DNA of 64,000 nt from Flavobacterium sp. N2270 (GTDB taxonomy: Bacteria; Bacteroidota; Bacteroidia; Flavobacteriales; Flavobacteriaceae), in NCBI RefSeq assembly GCF_025947225.1, contig NZ_CP110005.1:806001-870000 (forward strand), written 5' to 3'. Position numbers and translations under genes: made by a program. Shown piece by piece: positions 25,833-33,899 of this stretch (positions within the stretch are counted from its first letter, which is position 1; the number at the start of each line of letters is the position of its first letter). Below the pieces are notes generated by a model. That model was not told where the DNA came from. It did not search any database and was given only the letters and a program-made list of their open reading frames with translations.

Positions 25833-26149
25833 GGTGGTCCTCTAGGAGAGAATAAACAATCACAAATTGAATTAAAATTTTCATTAACTGAAAACTGATA
25901 AGGAATCTCAAAATGAGGAGGAAAGAAAGTAAAAGTAAAAACCTCTGGAGAAAGAAAACTGGTAAATTTGAAATCACAAACCGGACAATTTTCTTTCTCT
26001 GATAAGTTTTTTGTAAAAGTTTTTTCTAAAGAAACAGATTTTATTTCCTCGTGTTTATGGTGTGAAAAAGTATGCAACGATTGATAGCTAACGGCAAATA
26101 ATACCGAAAGCATCAAAATGAAATTTAATATGGCAAACTTTTTCTTCAT
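25820..26149 (-). CDS. Small membrane-anchored His/Cys protein upstream of the TonB receptor
   Basis: 109 residues from the ATG at 26149 (MKKKFAILN...); the longer frame to 26176 adds nothing family-like. A hydrophobic N-terminal segment (about 5-22) is a signal or anchor. It is followed by HTFSHHKHEE, then CPVCDF, an aromatic region, and two further cysteines (CDC) before the terminal SPRGPPYLV. This resembles short proteins found ahead of metal-linked TonB receptors in Bacteroidota. The His cluster and CxxC could bind zinc or copper. No named function is known to me. Confidence 0.7.
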   Translation of the reverse strand: MKKKFAILNFILMLSVLFAVSYQSLHTFSHHKHEEIKSVSLEKTFTKNLSEKENCPVCDFKFTSFLSPEVFTFTFFPPHFEIPYQFSVNENFNSICDCLFSPRGPPYLV

Positions 26150-26156
26150 TTGTATT

Positions 26157-27146
26157 TTATACCAATTTATTGGCAACTAAGTATTCGGCAATTTGAATGG
26201 TGTTAGTAGCAGCACCTTTTCTTAAATTATCAGCTACAATCCACATATTTAAAGTGTTTGGTTGACTTTCGTCTCTTCGAATTCTACCCACAAAAACATC
26301 GTCTTTTCCTTCTGCATACAAAGGCATTGGATAAGTAAAAGCATCTAAATTATCTTGTAACGTTATTCCAGAAGTATTGTGTAAAATTTCACGAATTTCA
26401 TTCACTTCAAAATCGTTTTCAAATTGCACATTAACTGCTTCACTATGACCGCCAACAATTGGCACACGAACAGCAGTTGCAGTTACAGCAATAGTTTTGT
26501 CGTTTAATATTTTTTGTGTTTCACGAACTAATTTCATTTCCTCTTTTGTATATCCGTTTTCTTCAAAAACATCACATTGAGGAATTGCATTTCTATGGAT
26601 TTGGTATTTGTAAGCCATTTCACCTTTTGTACCTGCATATTCACTTTCTAATTGTTGTACTGCTTTTACACCAGTACCCGTAATAGACTGATAAGTAGAA
26701 ACAACAACTCTTTTTATTTTATATTTTGCATGTAAAGGAGCTAATGTTAACACCATTTGAATAGTAGAGCAGTTTGGGTTTGCAATAATTTTATCTTCTT
26801 TTGTTAAAGATGAAGCATTAATTTCTGGCACTACTAGTTTTTTTGAAGGATCCATTCTCCAAGCAGAAGAATTATCAATAACTGTCGTTCCCACTTCAGC
26901 AAATTTTGGAGCCCATTCTAATGAAGTTTCTCCGCCTGCAGAAAATAATGCAATATCAGGACGCATTTCTACAGCAGTTTGTAAACCAACTACTTTATAA
27001 GATTTTCCATTCCATTCTATTTCTTTTCCAACTGATTTCTCAGATGCAACAGGAATTAATTCTGTTACCGGAAAATTTCTTTCTGCTAATACTTTTAGCA
27101 TAATTTCACCAACCATTCCGGTTGCGCCTACTACTGCTACTTTCAT
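26157..27146 (-). CDS. asd: Aspartate-semialdehyde dehydrogenase
   Basis: Reduces aspartyl phosphate to aspartate semialdehyde, the branch point to lysine/diaminopimelate, threonine and methionine. 329 residues from the ATG at 27146 (MKVAVVGATGMVG); upstream in-frame codons to 27167 precede the nucleotide-binding start and are excluded. The active cysteine is Cys126 in NPNCST, and the substrate-binding Arg and His motifs (RVPIVGGHSEAVN) are present. Aspartate kinase is encoded about 29 kb away in the same window, not adjacent. A -7-like TACTTTTG lies at 27172-27165. Confidence 0.97.
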   Translation of the reverse strand: MKVAVVGATGMVGEIMLKVLAERNFPVTELIPVASEKSVGKEIEWNGKSYKVVGLQTAVEMRPDIALFSAGGETSLEWAPKFAEVGTTVIDNSSAWRMDPSKKLVVPEINASSLTKEDKIIANPNCSTIQMVLTLAPLHAKYKIKRVVVSTYQSITGTGVKAVQQLESEYAGTKGEMAYKYQIHRNAIPQCDVFEENGYTKEEMKLVRETQKILNDKTIAVTATAVRVPIVGGHSEAVNVQFENDFEVNEIREILHNTSGITLQDNLDAFTYPMPLYAEGKDDVFVGRIRRDESQPNTLNMWIVADNLRKGAATNTIQIAEYLVANKLV

Positions 27147-27164
27147 TTTTATGAATTTAGAATA

Positions 27165-27172
27165 CAAAAGTA
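27165..27172 (-). promoter_or_regulatory. -7 box of asd
   Basis: Minus strand TACTTTTG, a perfect TAnnTTTG, 19 nt upstream of the chosen asd start. It supports the start at 27146 over 27167. No clear -33. Confidence 0.45.
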
Positions 27173-27233
27173 TAGAATATTATTTGGAATAATGAGACTT
27201 CATGAATTTTTCACAAAAATTTATCAAAAAGAA

Positions 27234-27258
27234 AAATCCCGCTTGTAAAACGGGATTT
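27234..27258 (-). terminator. Terminator after mscL
   Basis: AAATCCCG and CGGGATTT around a 9-nt loop; on the minus strand it ends in five T. Confidence 0.75.
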
Positions 27259-27286
27259 AGTTAGAATATATAATGTAGCGATGTGA

Positions 27287-27694
27287 CTATTTTTTTAATA
27301 AATCTCTAATTTCTGCTAATAATTCTTCTTGAGATGGTCCTGCTGGAGCAGAAGCTTCTTCAACAACTGGTTTTTTAGTTTTATTATAAGCTTTTACAAT
27401 CATAAACATTACAAAACCTACAATTACTAAGTTTACTAATGTATTAACCCAAGTACCATAACGAATTGCAACTTCAGCAACTTCAGCAACCCCTTCAGAT
27501 GCAGCAACGGCTTCTGTTAAGATGATTTTTTTATCTGCAAAGTCAACACCTCCACTGAAATAACCTACGAAAGGCATTACAATGTCATTAACGAAACCAT
27601 TTACAACTCCGCCAACAGCACCAGCCATAATTACAGCAACAGCAAACTCAACTACATTTCCTGTCATTATGAAATTTTTGAACTCTTTTAACAT
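27287..27694 (-). CDS. mscL: Large-conductance mechanosensitive channel MscL
   Basis: 135-residue inner-membrane channel that opens under hypo-osmotic stress. The N-terminal helix and first membrane helix read FKNFIMTGNVVEFAVAVIMAGAVGGVVNGFVNDIVMP, with the conserved gate glycines and Asn. The second helix is around 85-108 (WVNTLVNLVIVGFVMFMIVKAYNK-type). A cytosolic helical tail EELLAEIRDLLKK is typical. Monocistronic, with its own terminator. Confidence 0.97.
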   Translation of the reverse strand: MLKEFKNFIMTGNVVEFAVAVIMAGAVGGVVNGFVNDIVMPFVGYFSGGVDFADKKIILTEAVAASEGVAEVAEVAIRYGTWVNTLVNLVIVGFVMFMIVKAYNKTKKPVVEEASAPAGPSQEELLAEIRDLLKK

Positions 27695-27754
27695 ATTTAT
27701 TTAGTTTAATTGGTTAATTATTTGCGAATTTATAAAAAATAAGGGACATTGCTT

Positions 27755-30196
27755 TTAATTTTTGTAAAAAACACGTTTCACACGTTGAGAAATACCTGTA
27801 AGAATTTCATAAGAAATGGTGTTTGTTTTTTCTGCAATTTCATTTACGGTTAACTGCTCACCAAAAATTATAACTTCGTCACCAGGATTACAATTTATAG
27901 AAGTTACATCAACCATAAGCATATCCATACAAATATTACCCAAAATTGGAGCCTTTTGATTGTGAATTAAAATGTACCCAACGCCATTTCCCCAACCTCT
28001 TCTAATTCCATCTGCGTAACCAATAGGAATTGTGGCTACTTTCATTTTTTCTTTGACTAAATATTTTCGGCTATAACCAATACTTTCGCCATTTTCAACT
28101 GTTCTAATTTGCGAAATAATACTTTTTAAAGTACTTACATTTTGAAGATTTTTGTTTTCATTATCAGAATTTCCTGCACCATAAAGTCCTATTCCAAGGC
28201 GTGCCATTTCCATTTGATAATGAGGATAATTAAATATACCTGAAGTGTTTAAAATATGTCGGATTGGTTTTTTTTGCAATACACTAATTAGTTCATTATA
28301 GAATTTTTCAAACCTATTAAATTGTAATTCGGTAAATTCTTTAAATGTAATATCATCTGAAGCGGCTAAATGTGAAAAAACACTTTTTACCTCAATAAAA
28401 TTATTGTTTTTTAAAAGCTTCTTCAATTCAGGTAATTCATGTGATTCAAAACCCAAACGATGCATACCCGTATCTACTTTTAAATGTATTGGGTATGAAG
28501 TAATATTTTGTTGCTTGGCGACTTTTAAAAAAGCTTCTAATCCTGTTAAAGAATATATTTCAGGTTCTAAATCGTAAGCAATCATGGCATGAAAACTACT
28601 GTTTTCTGGATTCAACACCATAATTGGAATTTTAATTCCGGCTTTTCTTAATGAAATTCCTTCATCAGCAAAAGCAACACCTAAATAATCAACATTATTA
28701 TGTTCTAATAGTTTTGCAATTTCATAACCGCCATTTCCGTAACCAAAAGCTTTTACCATAACCATAATTTTGGTTTTAGGAGATAGTTTCGATTTGTAAA
28801 AATTTAGATTATGACTTAAGGCATCAAGATTAATTTCTAAAACAGTTTCGTGATTTTTTTCTTCTAAAACCACCACAATTTCATCAAAATAAAAATTTCG
28901 AGCTCCTTTAATTAAAATGGTTTCGTTTTCAAATGAATTGAGGTTAAACTGCTTTAAAAAGTCATTTGTATTTGGAAATGAAATTACATTTGGCAATTCA
29001 TTCAAATATCCGCTAATGGTTTCGCCAATTGCAATTACTCTGTCTATTTTGTTGTTTTGTATAGCGCTTGCAACTTTTTGATACAACTCATTTAAAGGTA
29101 ATCCGCCCTGAAAAACATCAGAAAGAATTATAGTTTTTTTACTGTGTAATTTTTGTTGTTCTAAAAAATCTAATGCTATTTGTAAGGATTGGTAATCTGA
29201 CGAATAAGAATCATCAATTAGTAAACAATTATTAATCCCTTTTTTAGCTTGCAATCGAAGTTCAATAGGATACAATTGTTGAATTCGTTCTTGAATATCT
29301 TTTATTTCATATTTTAAATACAGCATTGCAATAATACACGTAGTTGCGTTTTTTATTGAAGCTTCATCATTAAAAGGAATTGAAACTTTAAAATCAAGGT
29401 TTTTCCCTGTAATTTCTATTTCTGTAAGTTTATTACTCTTTGTGTTTTTAGACAAAAAATAATCAGCTTTATTATTGTCAAAACTCCAAGTAATTATTGG
29501 TGAACTGATGTATTTTTCTACTTCTGCATTTTTTTCTAAAAGTACAACTTCACATTTTTTAAAAAGTGCTGTTTTTTCTTTTATTTTTTCATCCAAATTC
29601 GCGAAACTTTCATCATGAGCACTACTTAAATGGGTAAAAACTCCAATAGTTGGCTGAATAATTTCTTGAAGTTTTTCCATTTCTCCTTTTTGGGAAATTC
29701 CGGCTTCAAAAATTCCTAAATTATGATTTTCATTGATTCCAAAAATCGATAATGGAACCCCAACTTGTGAATTATAACTTTTCGGACTCCTTACTATGTT
29801 AAAATTAGGGCTCAAAAGAAAGTTAAGCCATTCTTTCACAATTGTTTTTCCGTTACTTCCTGTAATTCCTATGGTTGGAAATTGAAATAGATTACGATAA
29901 TAAATTGCCGTTTTTTGTAGCGCTTTTAAAGTGTTTTTAACTACAATAAAGTGCGCTTTATTTTTTAAATGATTTGGAATGTATTCTACAACAAAAAAAG
30001 CAACTCCTTTTTTAATAAGTTGTTCAATAAATTGATGTCCATCGTGATTATTGCCTTTTAAAGCAAAAAAAAGTGTTCCGCTGTTGTTTTGCAAAGAACG
30101 GCTGTCAATAGAAATATTATCTACATTAAAATCAGGAAAATTTTCTTGATTTTTAATGTCTAAAGTAGATATAATATGTTGTAAAGTATAATTCAA
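27755..30196 (-). CDS. murF-alr: MurF-alanine racemase fusion
   Basis: 813-residue bifunctional cell-wall enzyme. The N-terminal half is UDP-MurNAc-tripeptide:D-Ala-D-Ala ligase, with the ATP loop GSNGKT at 113-118 and the dipeptide-adding blocks. The C-terminal half, from about residue 447, is alanine racemase with the PLP lysine Lys482 in VMVKAFGYG and IGYADG. The fusion links D-Ala production to its use and is a known arrangement in Bacteroidota. It starts 6 nt after the tdk stop and is co-transcribed with it from the promoter at 30846-30875. Confidence 0.97.
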   Translation of the reverse strand: MNYTLQHIISTLDIKNQENFPDFNVDNISIDSRSLQNNSGTLFFALKGNNHDGHQFIEQLIKKGVAFFVVEYIPNHLKNKAHFIVVKNTLKALQKTAIYYRNLFQFPTIGITGSNGKTIVKEWLNFLLSPNFNIVRSPKSYNSQVGVPLSIFGINENHNLGIFEAGISQKGEMEKLQEIIQPTIGVFTHLSSAHDESFANLDEKIKEKTALFKKCEVVLLEKNAEVEKYISSPIITWSFDNNKADYFLSKNTKSNKLTEIEITGKNLDFKVSIPFNDEASIKNATTCIIAMLYLKYEIKDIQERIQQLYPIELRLQAKKGINNCLLIDDSYSSDYQSLQIALDFLEQQKLHSKKTIILSDVFQGGLPLNELYQKVASAIQNNKIDRVIAIGETISGYLNELPNVISFPNTNDFLKQFNLNSFENETILIKGARNFYFDEIVVVLEEKNHETVLEINLDALSHNLNFYKSKLSPKTKIMVMVKAFGYGNGGYEIAKLLEHNNVDYLGVAFADEGISLRKAGIKIPIMVLNPENSSFHAMIAYDLEPEIYSLTGLEAFLKVAKQQNITSYPIHLKVDTGMHRLGFESHELPELKKLLKNNNFIEVKSVFSHLAASDDITFKEFTELQFNRFEKFYNELISVLQKKPIRHILNTSGIFNYPHYQMEMARLGIGLYGAGNSDNENKNLQNVSTLKSIISQIRTVENGESIGYSRKYLVKEKMKVATIPIGYADGIRRGWGNGVGYILIHNQKAPILGNICMDMLMVDVTSINCNPGDEVIIFGEQLTVNEIAEKTNTISYEILTGISQRVKRVFYKN

Positions 30197-30202
30197 AAGA
30201 AT

Positions 30203-30793
30203 TTATTTTTCTAAGTTTTCTCTAAGCGCTTTATAATAAGCAGCTCTACTTAATGGTTCATACTCTTCAGTTTCACCAAGCATTACCAATTTGTCGTTTT
30301 CAGACTTTCTAAAACTATAATTTGCTAAATTTCCGGTACGTGTACAAACCGCATGAACTTTAGTAACATATTCGGCAGTTGCCATAAGCGCAGGCATTGG
30401 TCCAAAAGGATTTCCTTTAAAGTCCATATCTAAGCCAGCAACAATAACCCTAATTCCGCTATTAGCCAAATCATTACAAACAGCAACAATTTCATCGTCA
30501 AAAAATTGAGCTTCATCAATACCTACAACGTCGCAACCTTGAGCAAGAATTCGTATATTTTCAGCAGCTGGTACTGGCGTAGAACGAATTTCATTTTTAT
30601 TATGAGAAACCACCATTTCATCATCGTAACGAGTATCAACTGCCGGTTTAAAAATTTCAACTTTTTGTTTGGCAAATTGAGCTCTTTTTAAACGACGAAT
30701 GAGTTCTTCTGTTTTTCCAGAAAACATTGAGCCGCAGATTACTTCTATCCAGCCAAATTGTTCGTGTTGATTTACTGTATTTTCAAGAAACAT
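30203..30793 (-). CDS. tdk: Thymidine kinase (type II)
   Basis: Phosphorylates thymidine in the salvage pathway. 196 residues from the ATG at 30793 (MFLENTVN); Met at 30811 would add six residues not typical of the family. Walker A is [11 protein letters not shown], the Asp/Glu pair is [10 protein letters not shown], and the lasso region is [14 protein letters not shown]. The zinc-site cysteines are reduced compared with E. coli Tdk. First gene of the tdk-murF/alr operon. Confidence 0.95.
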   Translation of the reverse strand: MFLENTVNQHEQFGWIEVICGSMFSGKTEELIRRLKRAQFAKQKVEIFKPAVDTRYDDEMVVSHNKNEIRSTPVPAAENIRILAQGCDVVGIDEAQFFDDEIVAVCNDLANSGIRVIVAGLDMDFKGNPFGPMPALMATAEYVTKVHAVCTRTGNLANYSFRKSENDKLVMLGETEEYEPLSRAAYYKALRENLEK

Positions 30794-30845
30794 TTCGTAT
30801 ATTTCGGTCAATTAATATTAGAATCCACTACTTTTGTAGTCGTAA

Positions 30846-30875
30846 CAAACTTACGTAAATTTACACTAAAGACAA
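30846..30875 (-). promoter_or_regulatory. Promoter of tdk-murF/alr
   Basis: Minus strand TTG (30875-30873), exactly 19 nt, TAAGTTTG (30853-30846): a full consensus match, 52 nt upstream of the tdk start. Confidence 0.75.
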
Positions 30876-30901
30876 ACAATATAAGTTTTTAAGTAAGTTC
30901 T

Positions 30902-30931
30902 TTATTTTCAAGTTTTAAAATAATATTTTTA
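30902..30931 (+). promoter_or_regulatory. Possible promoter of the conserved acidic protein
   Basis: TTA, 19 nt, TATTTTTA (30924-30931), each one base from consensus, back to back with the tdk promoter. Confidence 0.4.
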
Positions 30932-30971
30932 CAAGAAATTTATAATTATTCAATTTCTATTCCTTTAAGTT

Positions 30972-31853
30972 ATGAAGAAAAAGTTAGAAGCCGAACTAAT
31001 CAGCATTGCACACCGAGTTTTGAAGTTAAAAAATCGTTCTGAAACGGTTCAACTACATGAAGAGACAAAAAAACTGTACGATCAATTAACGGTTTTACGT
31101 TTTTATGAAGAAAATATTGCTATCGCTGAAAAAGAAATTTCTCGTGAAGACTTAGAGCATAAATTAGAAAATCAAAAAGTTTCTGATGTACTAGAAAAAG
31201 CGGTAGTTGAGGAAAAAATTGAAGAACCAGTTGTTGAAGCTAAGACAGAAGAACCAGTTGAAGAATCAATTATTGAAGAGGAAGTTGTATCGGAAGCGGA
31301 AACCGAGGAAGAAGTTGAAGAAGAAAAATCTTTAGTTCATGAAGACGACCTTAAGCAACCTCAATCGGTTTTATTTGACGATGTTTTTGGTGGAGATTTT
31401 CAAGAACCCGATTTTGTAAAAGTAAATGATGTTCCCGTAGAAGTAGAGCAAGTTGCAGAACTTACTTTTGAAGCTGTTGAAGCATCAAAACCTGAAATAG
31501 CTGAAGATTTGTTTGAAGCAAAAGAAGAAGCTGTTGCAGAAGTAAAAGAAGAAATTATAATTGAAAAAGTTCCTGAAGTAGTTTTTGAAGAACCAAAAAC
31601 AATGTCGCTTAACGATAGATTAACGAAAGGAATAAACATAGGACTAAACGATAGAATTGCTTTTGAGAAAAAATTATTTGGAGGAAGTTCAGATGATTTC
31701 AACCGAGTGCTTTCTCAATTAAACACATTCGATTCTTTTGATGAAGCGCAAGGATTTATCAACGATTTCGTTAAGCCAGATTATAACAATTGGGACGGAA
31801 AAGAAGAATTCGAAAATCGTTTCTTGGAAATAGTAGAAAAAAAATTCAATTAA
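30972..31853 (+). CDS. Conserved acidic flavobacterial protein of unknown function
   Basis: 293 residues, cytosolic. Residues 1-65 are helical with a coiled-coil look (LHEETKKLYDQLTVLRFYEENI). The middle, about 70-215, is dominated by Glu, Val and Ala with repeated EEPVxE-type units and is likely disordered. The C-terminal 80 residues form a compact conserved part: MSLNDRL, GLNDRIAFEKKLFGG, DFNRVLSQLNTFDSFDEAQGFI. I have seen this arrangement only as 'hypothetical' in Flavobacteriaceae and cannot give a function. Divergent from tdk; followed by a repeat-rich leader and rsmI. Confidence 0.85.
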   Translation: MKKKLEAELISIAHRVLKLKNRSETVQLHEETKKLYDQLTVLRFYEENIAIAEKEISREDLEHKLENQKVSDVLEKAVVEEKIEEPVVEAKTEEPVEESIIEEEVVSEAETEEEVEEEKSLVHEDDLKQPQSVLFDDVFGGDFQEPDFVKVNDVPVEVEQVAELTFEAVEASKPEIAEDLFEAKEEAVAEVKEEIIIEKVPEVVFEEPKTMSLNDRLTKGINIGLNDRIAFEKKLFGGSSDDFNRVLSQLNTFDSFDEAQGFINDFVKPDYNNWDGKEEFENRFLEIVEKKFN

Positions 31854-31867
31854 TTGTAGCTTTTCAC

Positions 31868-31988
31868 CACATAGAAACATAGAGTTTTATATAAAATAGT
31901 TAAGGTTTTATTAGTTTACATAGCTACTGTGTAAAAAGTATTTTCTAAAATTTCTAACAGAAACATAGTTAAACTATGTGCCTATGTG
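31868..31988. repeat. Inverted CACATAG-type repeat cluster before rsmI
   Basis: CACATAG-AA-ACATAG at 31868-31882 faces CTATGTGCCTATGTG at 31974-31988; they are inverted repeats matching at 13 of 15 positions. An extra hairpin, ACATAGTT (31963-31970) and AACTATGT (31972-31979), sits next to the right arm. Sequences of this type are scattered through flavobacterial intergenic DNA. No ORF between them. Confidence 0.55.
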
Positions 31989-32032
31989 TTTAAAAATAAT
32001 TTATAAAAGCTGTATTTTATACAACAAGTTTA

Positions 32033-32710
32033 ATGGGAAAATTATATTTAGTTCCAACACCAATAGGTAATCTTGAAGACATGACTTTTAGAGCAATTCG
32101 CGTTTTAAAAGAAGTCGATTTAATTTTAGCCGAAGATACTCGTACAAGCGGAAAATTGCTAAAGCATTTCGAAATTGCTACACGCATGCACAGTCACCAC
32201 ATGCACAACGAACATAAAACCGTTGAAAATTTGGTAAAACGCATGCAAGCTGGCGAAACCATTGCACTTATTAGTGATGCTGGAACTCCAGCTATTTCCG
32301 ATCCGGGTTTTTTATTGACGCGTGCTTGTGTAGAAAACGGAGTGGAAGTAGAATGTTTACCTGGTGCCACTGCTTTTGTGCCTGCTTTAGTAAATAGTGG
32401 TTTGCCTAATGATAAATTCGTTTTCGAAGGTTTTTTACCCGATAAAAAAGGTCGTCAAACGCGTTTTTTAGCTTTAGCCGAAGAAACAAGAACCATGATT
32501 TTCTACGTTTCGCCTCATAAATTAAATAAAACGCTTGCCGAATATGTGCAATACTTTGGTGCCGACAGACCCGTTTCTGTTTCTCGTGAATTGTCGAAAC
32601 TACACGAGGAAACCGTTCGTGGAACTGCCGATGAAGTTCTAAAACACTTTGAAGCGAAACCTGCAAAAGGCGAAATTGTGGTTTGTGTTGGTGGGAAGAG
32701 TTTAAAGTAA
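32033..32710 (+). CDS. rsmI: 16S rRNA (cytidine1402-2'-O)-methyltransferase
   Basis: SAM-dependent ribosomal RNA methylase that acts on C1402 in the decoding centre. 225 residues, tetrapyrrole-methylase fold, with the start LYLVPTPIGNLEDMTFRA, the EDTRTSGKLL block, ALISDAGTPAISDPG and LPGATAFVPALVNSGL. A normal-length C-terminal domain of the longer orthologues is shortened. Ten bases separate it from the next small gene, so the two may be co-transcribed. Confidence 0.96.
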   Translation: MGKLYLVPTPIGNLEDMTFRAIRVLKEVDLILAEDTRTSGKLLKHFEIATRMHSHHMHNEHKTVENLVKRMQAGETIALISDAGTPAISDPGFLLTRACVENGVEVECLPGATAFVPALVNSGLPNDKFVFEGFLPDKKGRQTRFLALAEETRTMIFYVSPHKLNKTLAEYVQYFGADRPVSVSRELSKLHEETVRGTADEVLKHFEAKPAKGEIVVCVGGKSLK

Positions 32711-32720
32711 ATGTTGTTTT

Positions 32721-33038
32721 ATGGAATTAAGTATTGATTTTAAAAAAAGTTTGATGTTGTTCGTTTATTATTATACAAATGGTAATTTAAACTTTGTAAT
32801 TGATGATAAAACGATTCTTGAAGGAATTGACTATAGAGAAGAATTAAAAGAAGAAGCGACATTTGTTCAAACAGTTTATAGCGTTTATTTGAATAACTTG
32901 GAATTAAATCATGAAGGGAAAGTATTAAATCAATCTTATTCAATCACTAGAGCAGCTAAGTATATAAGAAGTATTTGTGATTCTAAATATGATGTTGTAC
33001 CAGATTTTGAAGATTGGGAAATGGAAACTTTTAGCTAA
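32721..33038 (+). CDS. Unknown small acidic protein
   Basis: 105 residues, no signal peptide or membrane segment. Sequence features are a Tyr-rich start (MLFVYYYTNGNL), a middle acidic helix, ITRAAKYIRSICDSKYD and a strongly acidic end (DFEDWEMETFS). I do not recognise the family. It is tightly placed, 10 nt after rsmI and 9 nt before the OsmC gene, and has the codon use of its neighbours, so it is probably real. Confidence 0.7.
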   Translation: MELSIDFKKSLMLFVYYYTNGNLNFVIDDKTILEGIDYREELKEEATFVQTVYSVYLNNLELNHEGKVLNQSYSITRAAKYIRSICDSKYDVVPDFEDWEMETFS

Positions 33039-33047
33039 ATATAAAAA

Positions 33048-33470
33048 ATGACAACACACAACGTAACTACAACTTGGAAAGGGAAAATGCAATTTGAATC
33101 TACAAATCCTAGTGGAGAAACTGTATTAATCAATGCCGGAGAAGAAAATGGTGGCGAAGGAGCAGGTTTAAGACCAAAAGCAATGATGCTTTCTGCTTTA
33201 GCGGGTTGTTCGGGTCTTGATGTGGCTTCATTAATAGAAAAAATGAAGTTAGAAGTAACTGATTTTAAAATTGAAACATCTGCAAACTTAACAGAAGAAC
33301 ATCCAAAAGTGTACGACCACGTAACGGTTGAATATCATTTTTATGGAAATAATTTAAATGAGAAGAAATTACAACGCGCTGTTGATTTATCAGTTGAAAA
33401 ATACTGTGGTGTAATGGAAATGTTTAGAAAGTTTGCAACTGTTGATATAAAGACTATTTTTCATAAGTAA
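33048..33470 (+). CDS. OsmC family protein (peroxide-reductase-like)
   Basis: 140 residues. The two conserved redox cysteines of the OsmC/Ohr fold are present: Cys54 in ALAGCSGLDV and Cys120 in EKYCGVMEMF. It is likely a thiol-dependent reductase for organic hydroperoxides or a related small-molecule function. The subgroup looks like YhfA-type OsmC rather than Ohr. The stop codon is only 4 nt before the left end of the GIY-YIG element. Confidence 0.9.
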   Translation: MTTHNVTTTWKGKMQFESTNPSGETVLINAGEENGGEGAGLRPKAMMLSALAGCSGLDVASLIEKMKLEVTDFKIETSANLTEEHPKVYDHVTVEYHFYGNNLNEKKLQRAVDLSVEKYCGVMEMFRKFATVDIKTIFHK

Positions 33471-33474
33471 GACT

Positions 33475-33504
33475 TTGTCATTTCGACGCAAGGAGAAATC
33501 ACAT
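33475..33504 (+). repeat. Left terminal inverted repeat of the GIY-YIG element
   Basis: 30 bp, starting TTGTCATTTCGACG and ending GGAGAAATCACAT; 28 of 30 positions match the complement of 33853-33882. Confidence 0.85.
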
Positions 33505-33520
33505 AAAGTAAAATTAAATC

Positions 33521-33844
33521 ATGAATGAATTCAATCCGTAATTAGACTTTCATTCTTATTATGTTTATATAATTACCAATAAATATAGATCTACTTTTTA
33601 TATTGGTATGACAAATAATTTAAAACAACGATTACAGCAACACAAAGAAAATTTAGAACAAGGAAACAAAACGTTTGCTTCAAAATATAATTTAGGATTT
33701 TTAGTTTATTACGAAAAATTTGTTTGGGTTGAGGAAGCTATTGCAAGAGAAAAAGAACTGAAAAAATGGAGAAGAGAAAAGAAATTAGAATTAATAAAAA
33801 AGTTTAATTCTGAATTTGAATTTTTAAATCATCATTTTGAATAA
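33521..33844 (+). pseudogene. GIY-YIG endonuclease gene with an early stop codon
   Basis: From ATG 33521 the frame reads MNEFNP, then TAA at 33539-33541, then continues open to 33844. The continuation has the complete family signature: HSYYVYIITN (GIY position) and FYIGMTNNL (YIG), Arg37 in KQRL, and the EEAIAREKELKKW helix with the catalytic-Glu region. The readthrough product would be 106 residues, normal for this bacterial family. An internal Met codon at 33608 would yield 78 residues but lose the YVY part, so it cannot be a normal nuclease. Best explained as a recent nonsense mutation (one base from Lys, Gln or Glu) or a sequencing error. Confidence 0.8.
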
Positions 33845-33852
33845 ATTAGACA

Positions 33853-33882
33853 ATGTGATTTCTCCTAACGTCGAAATGACAA
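33853..33882 (-). repeat. Right terminal inverted repeat of the GIY-YIG element
   Basis: 30 bp, reading on the minus strand TTGTCATTTCGACG, then TT in place of CA, then AGGAGAAATCACAT. It begins 8 nt after the nuclease stop codon. Confidence 0.85.
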
Positions 33883-33899
33883 TAAAACAAACAAATAAA

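Larger units (their letters stand above)
33475..33882 (+). mobile_element. 408-bp GIY-YIG element with 30-bp terminal inverted repeats
   Basis: Left repeat 33475-33504 and right repeat 33853-33882 are inverted copies matching at 28 of 30 positions (the two differences are adjacent). Between them is one gene, a GIY-YIG endonuclease with an early stop. The unit sits cleanly between the osmC stop codon and the hopJ-like gene. No target-site duplication is evident at the edges. The outer end of each repeat begins TTGTCATTTCGACG and the inner end is GGAGAAATCACAT. Interpretation as a mobile unit is inference from structure and from solo copies elsewhere in the window. Confidence 0.65.

Noticed and set aside
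33608..33844. 78-codon GIY-YIG gene starting at the internal Met
   Set aside because: This start removes the HSYYVYI part of the active fold, which is present in frame just upstream; the gene is better described as starting at 33521 with a nonsense codon.
33837..33899. Extended start of the hopJ-like gene
   Set aside because: The added 21 codons are made of the end of the GIY-YIG gene and its terminal repeat; the family starts at MTILEL (33900).
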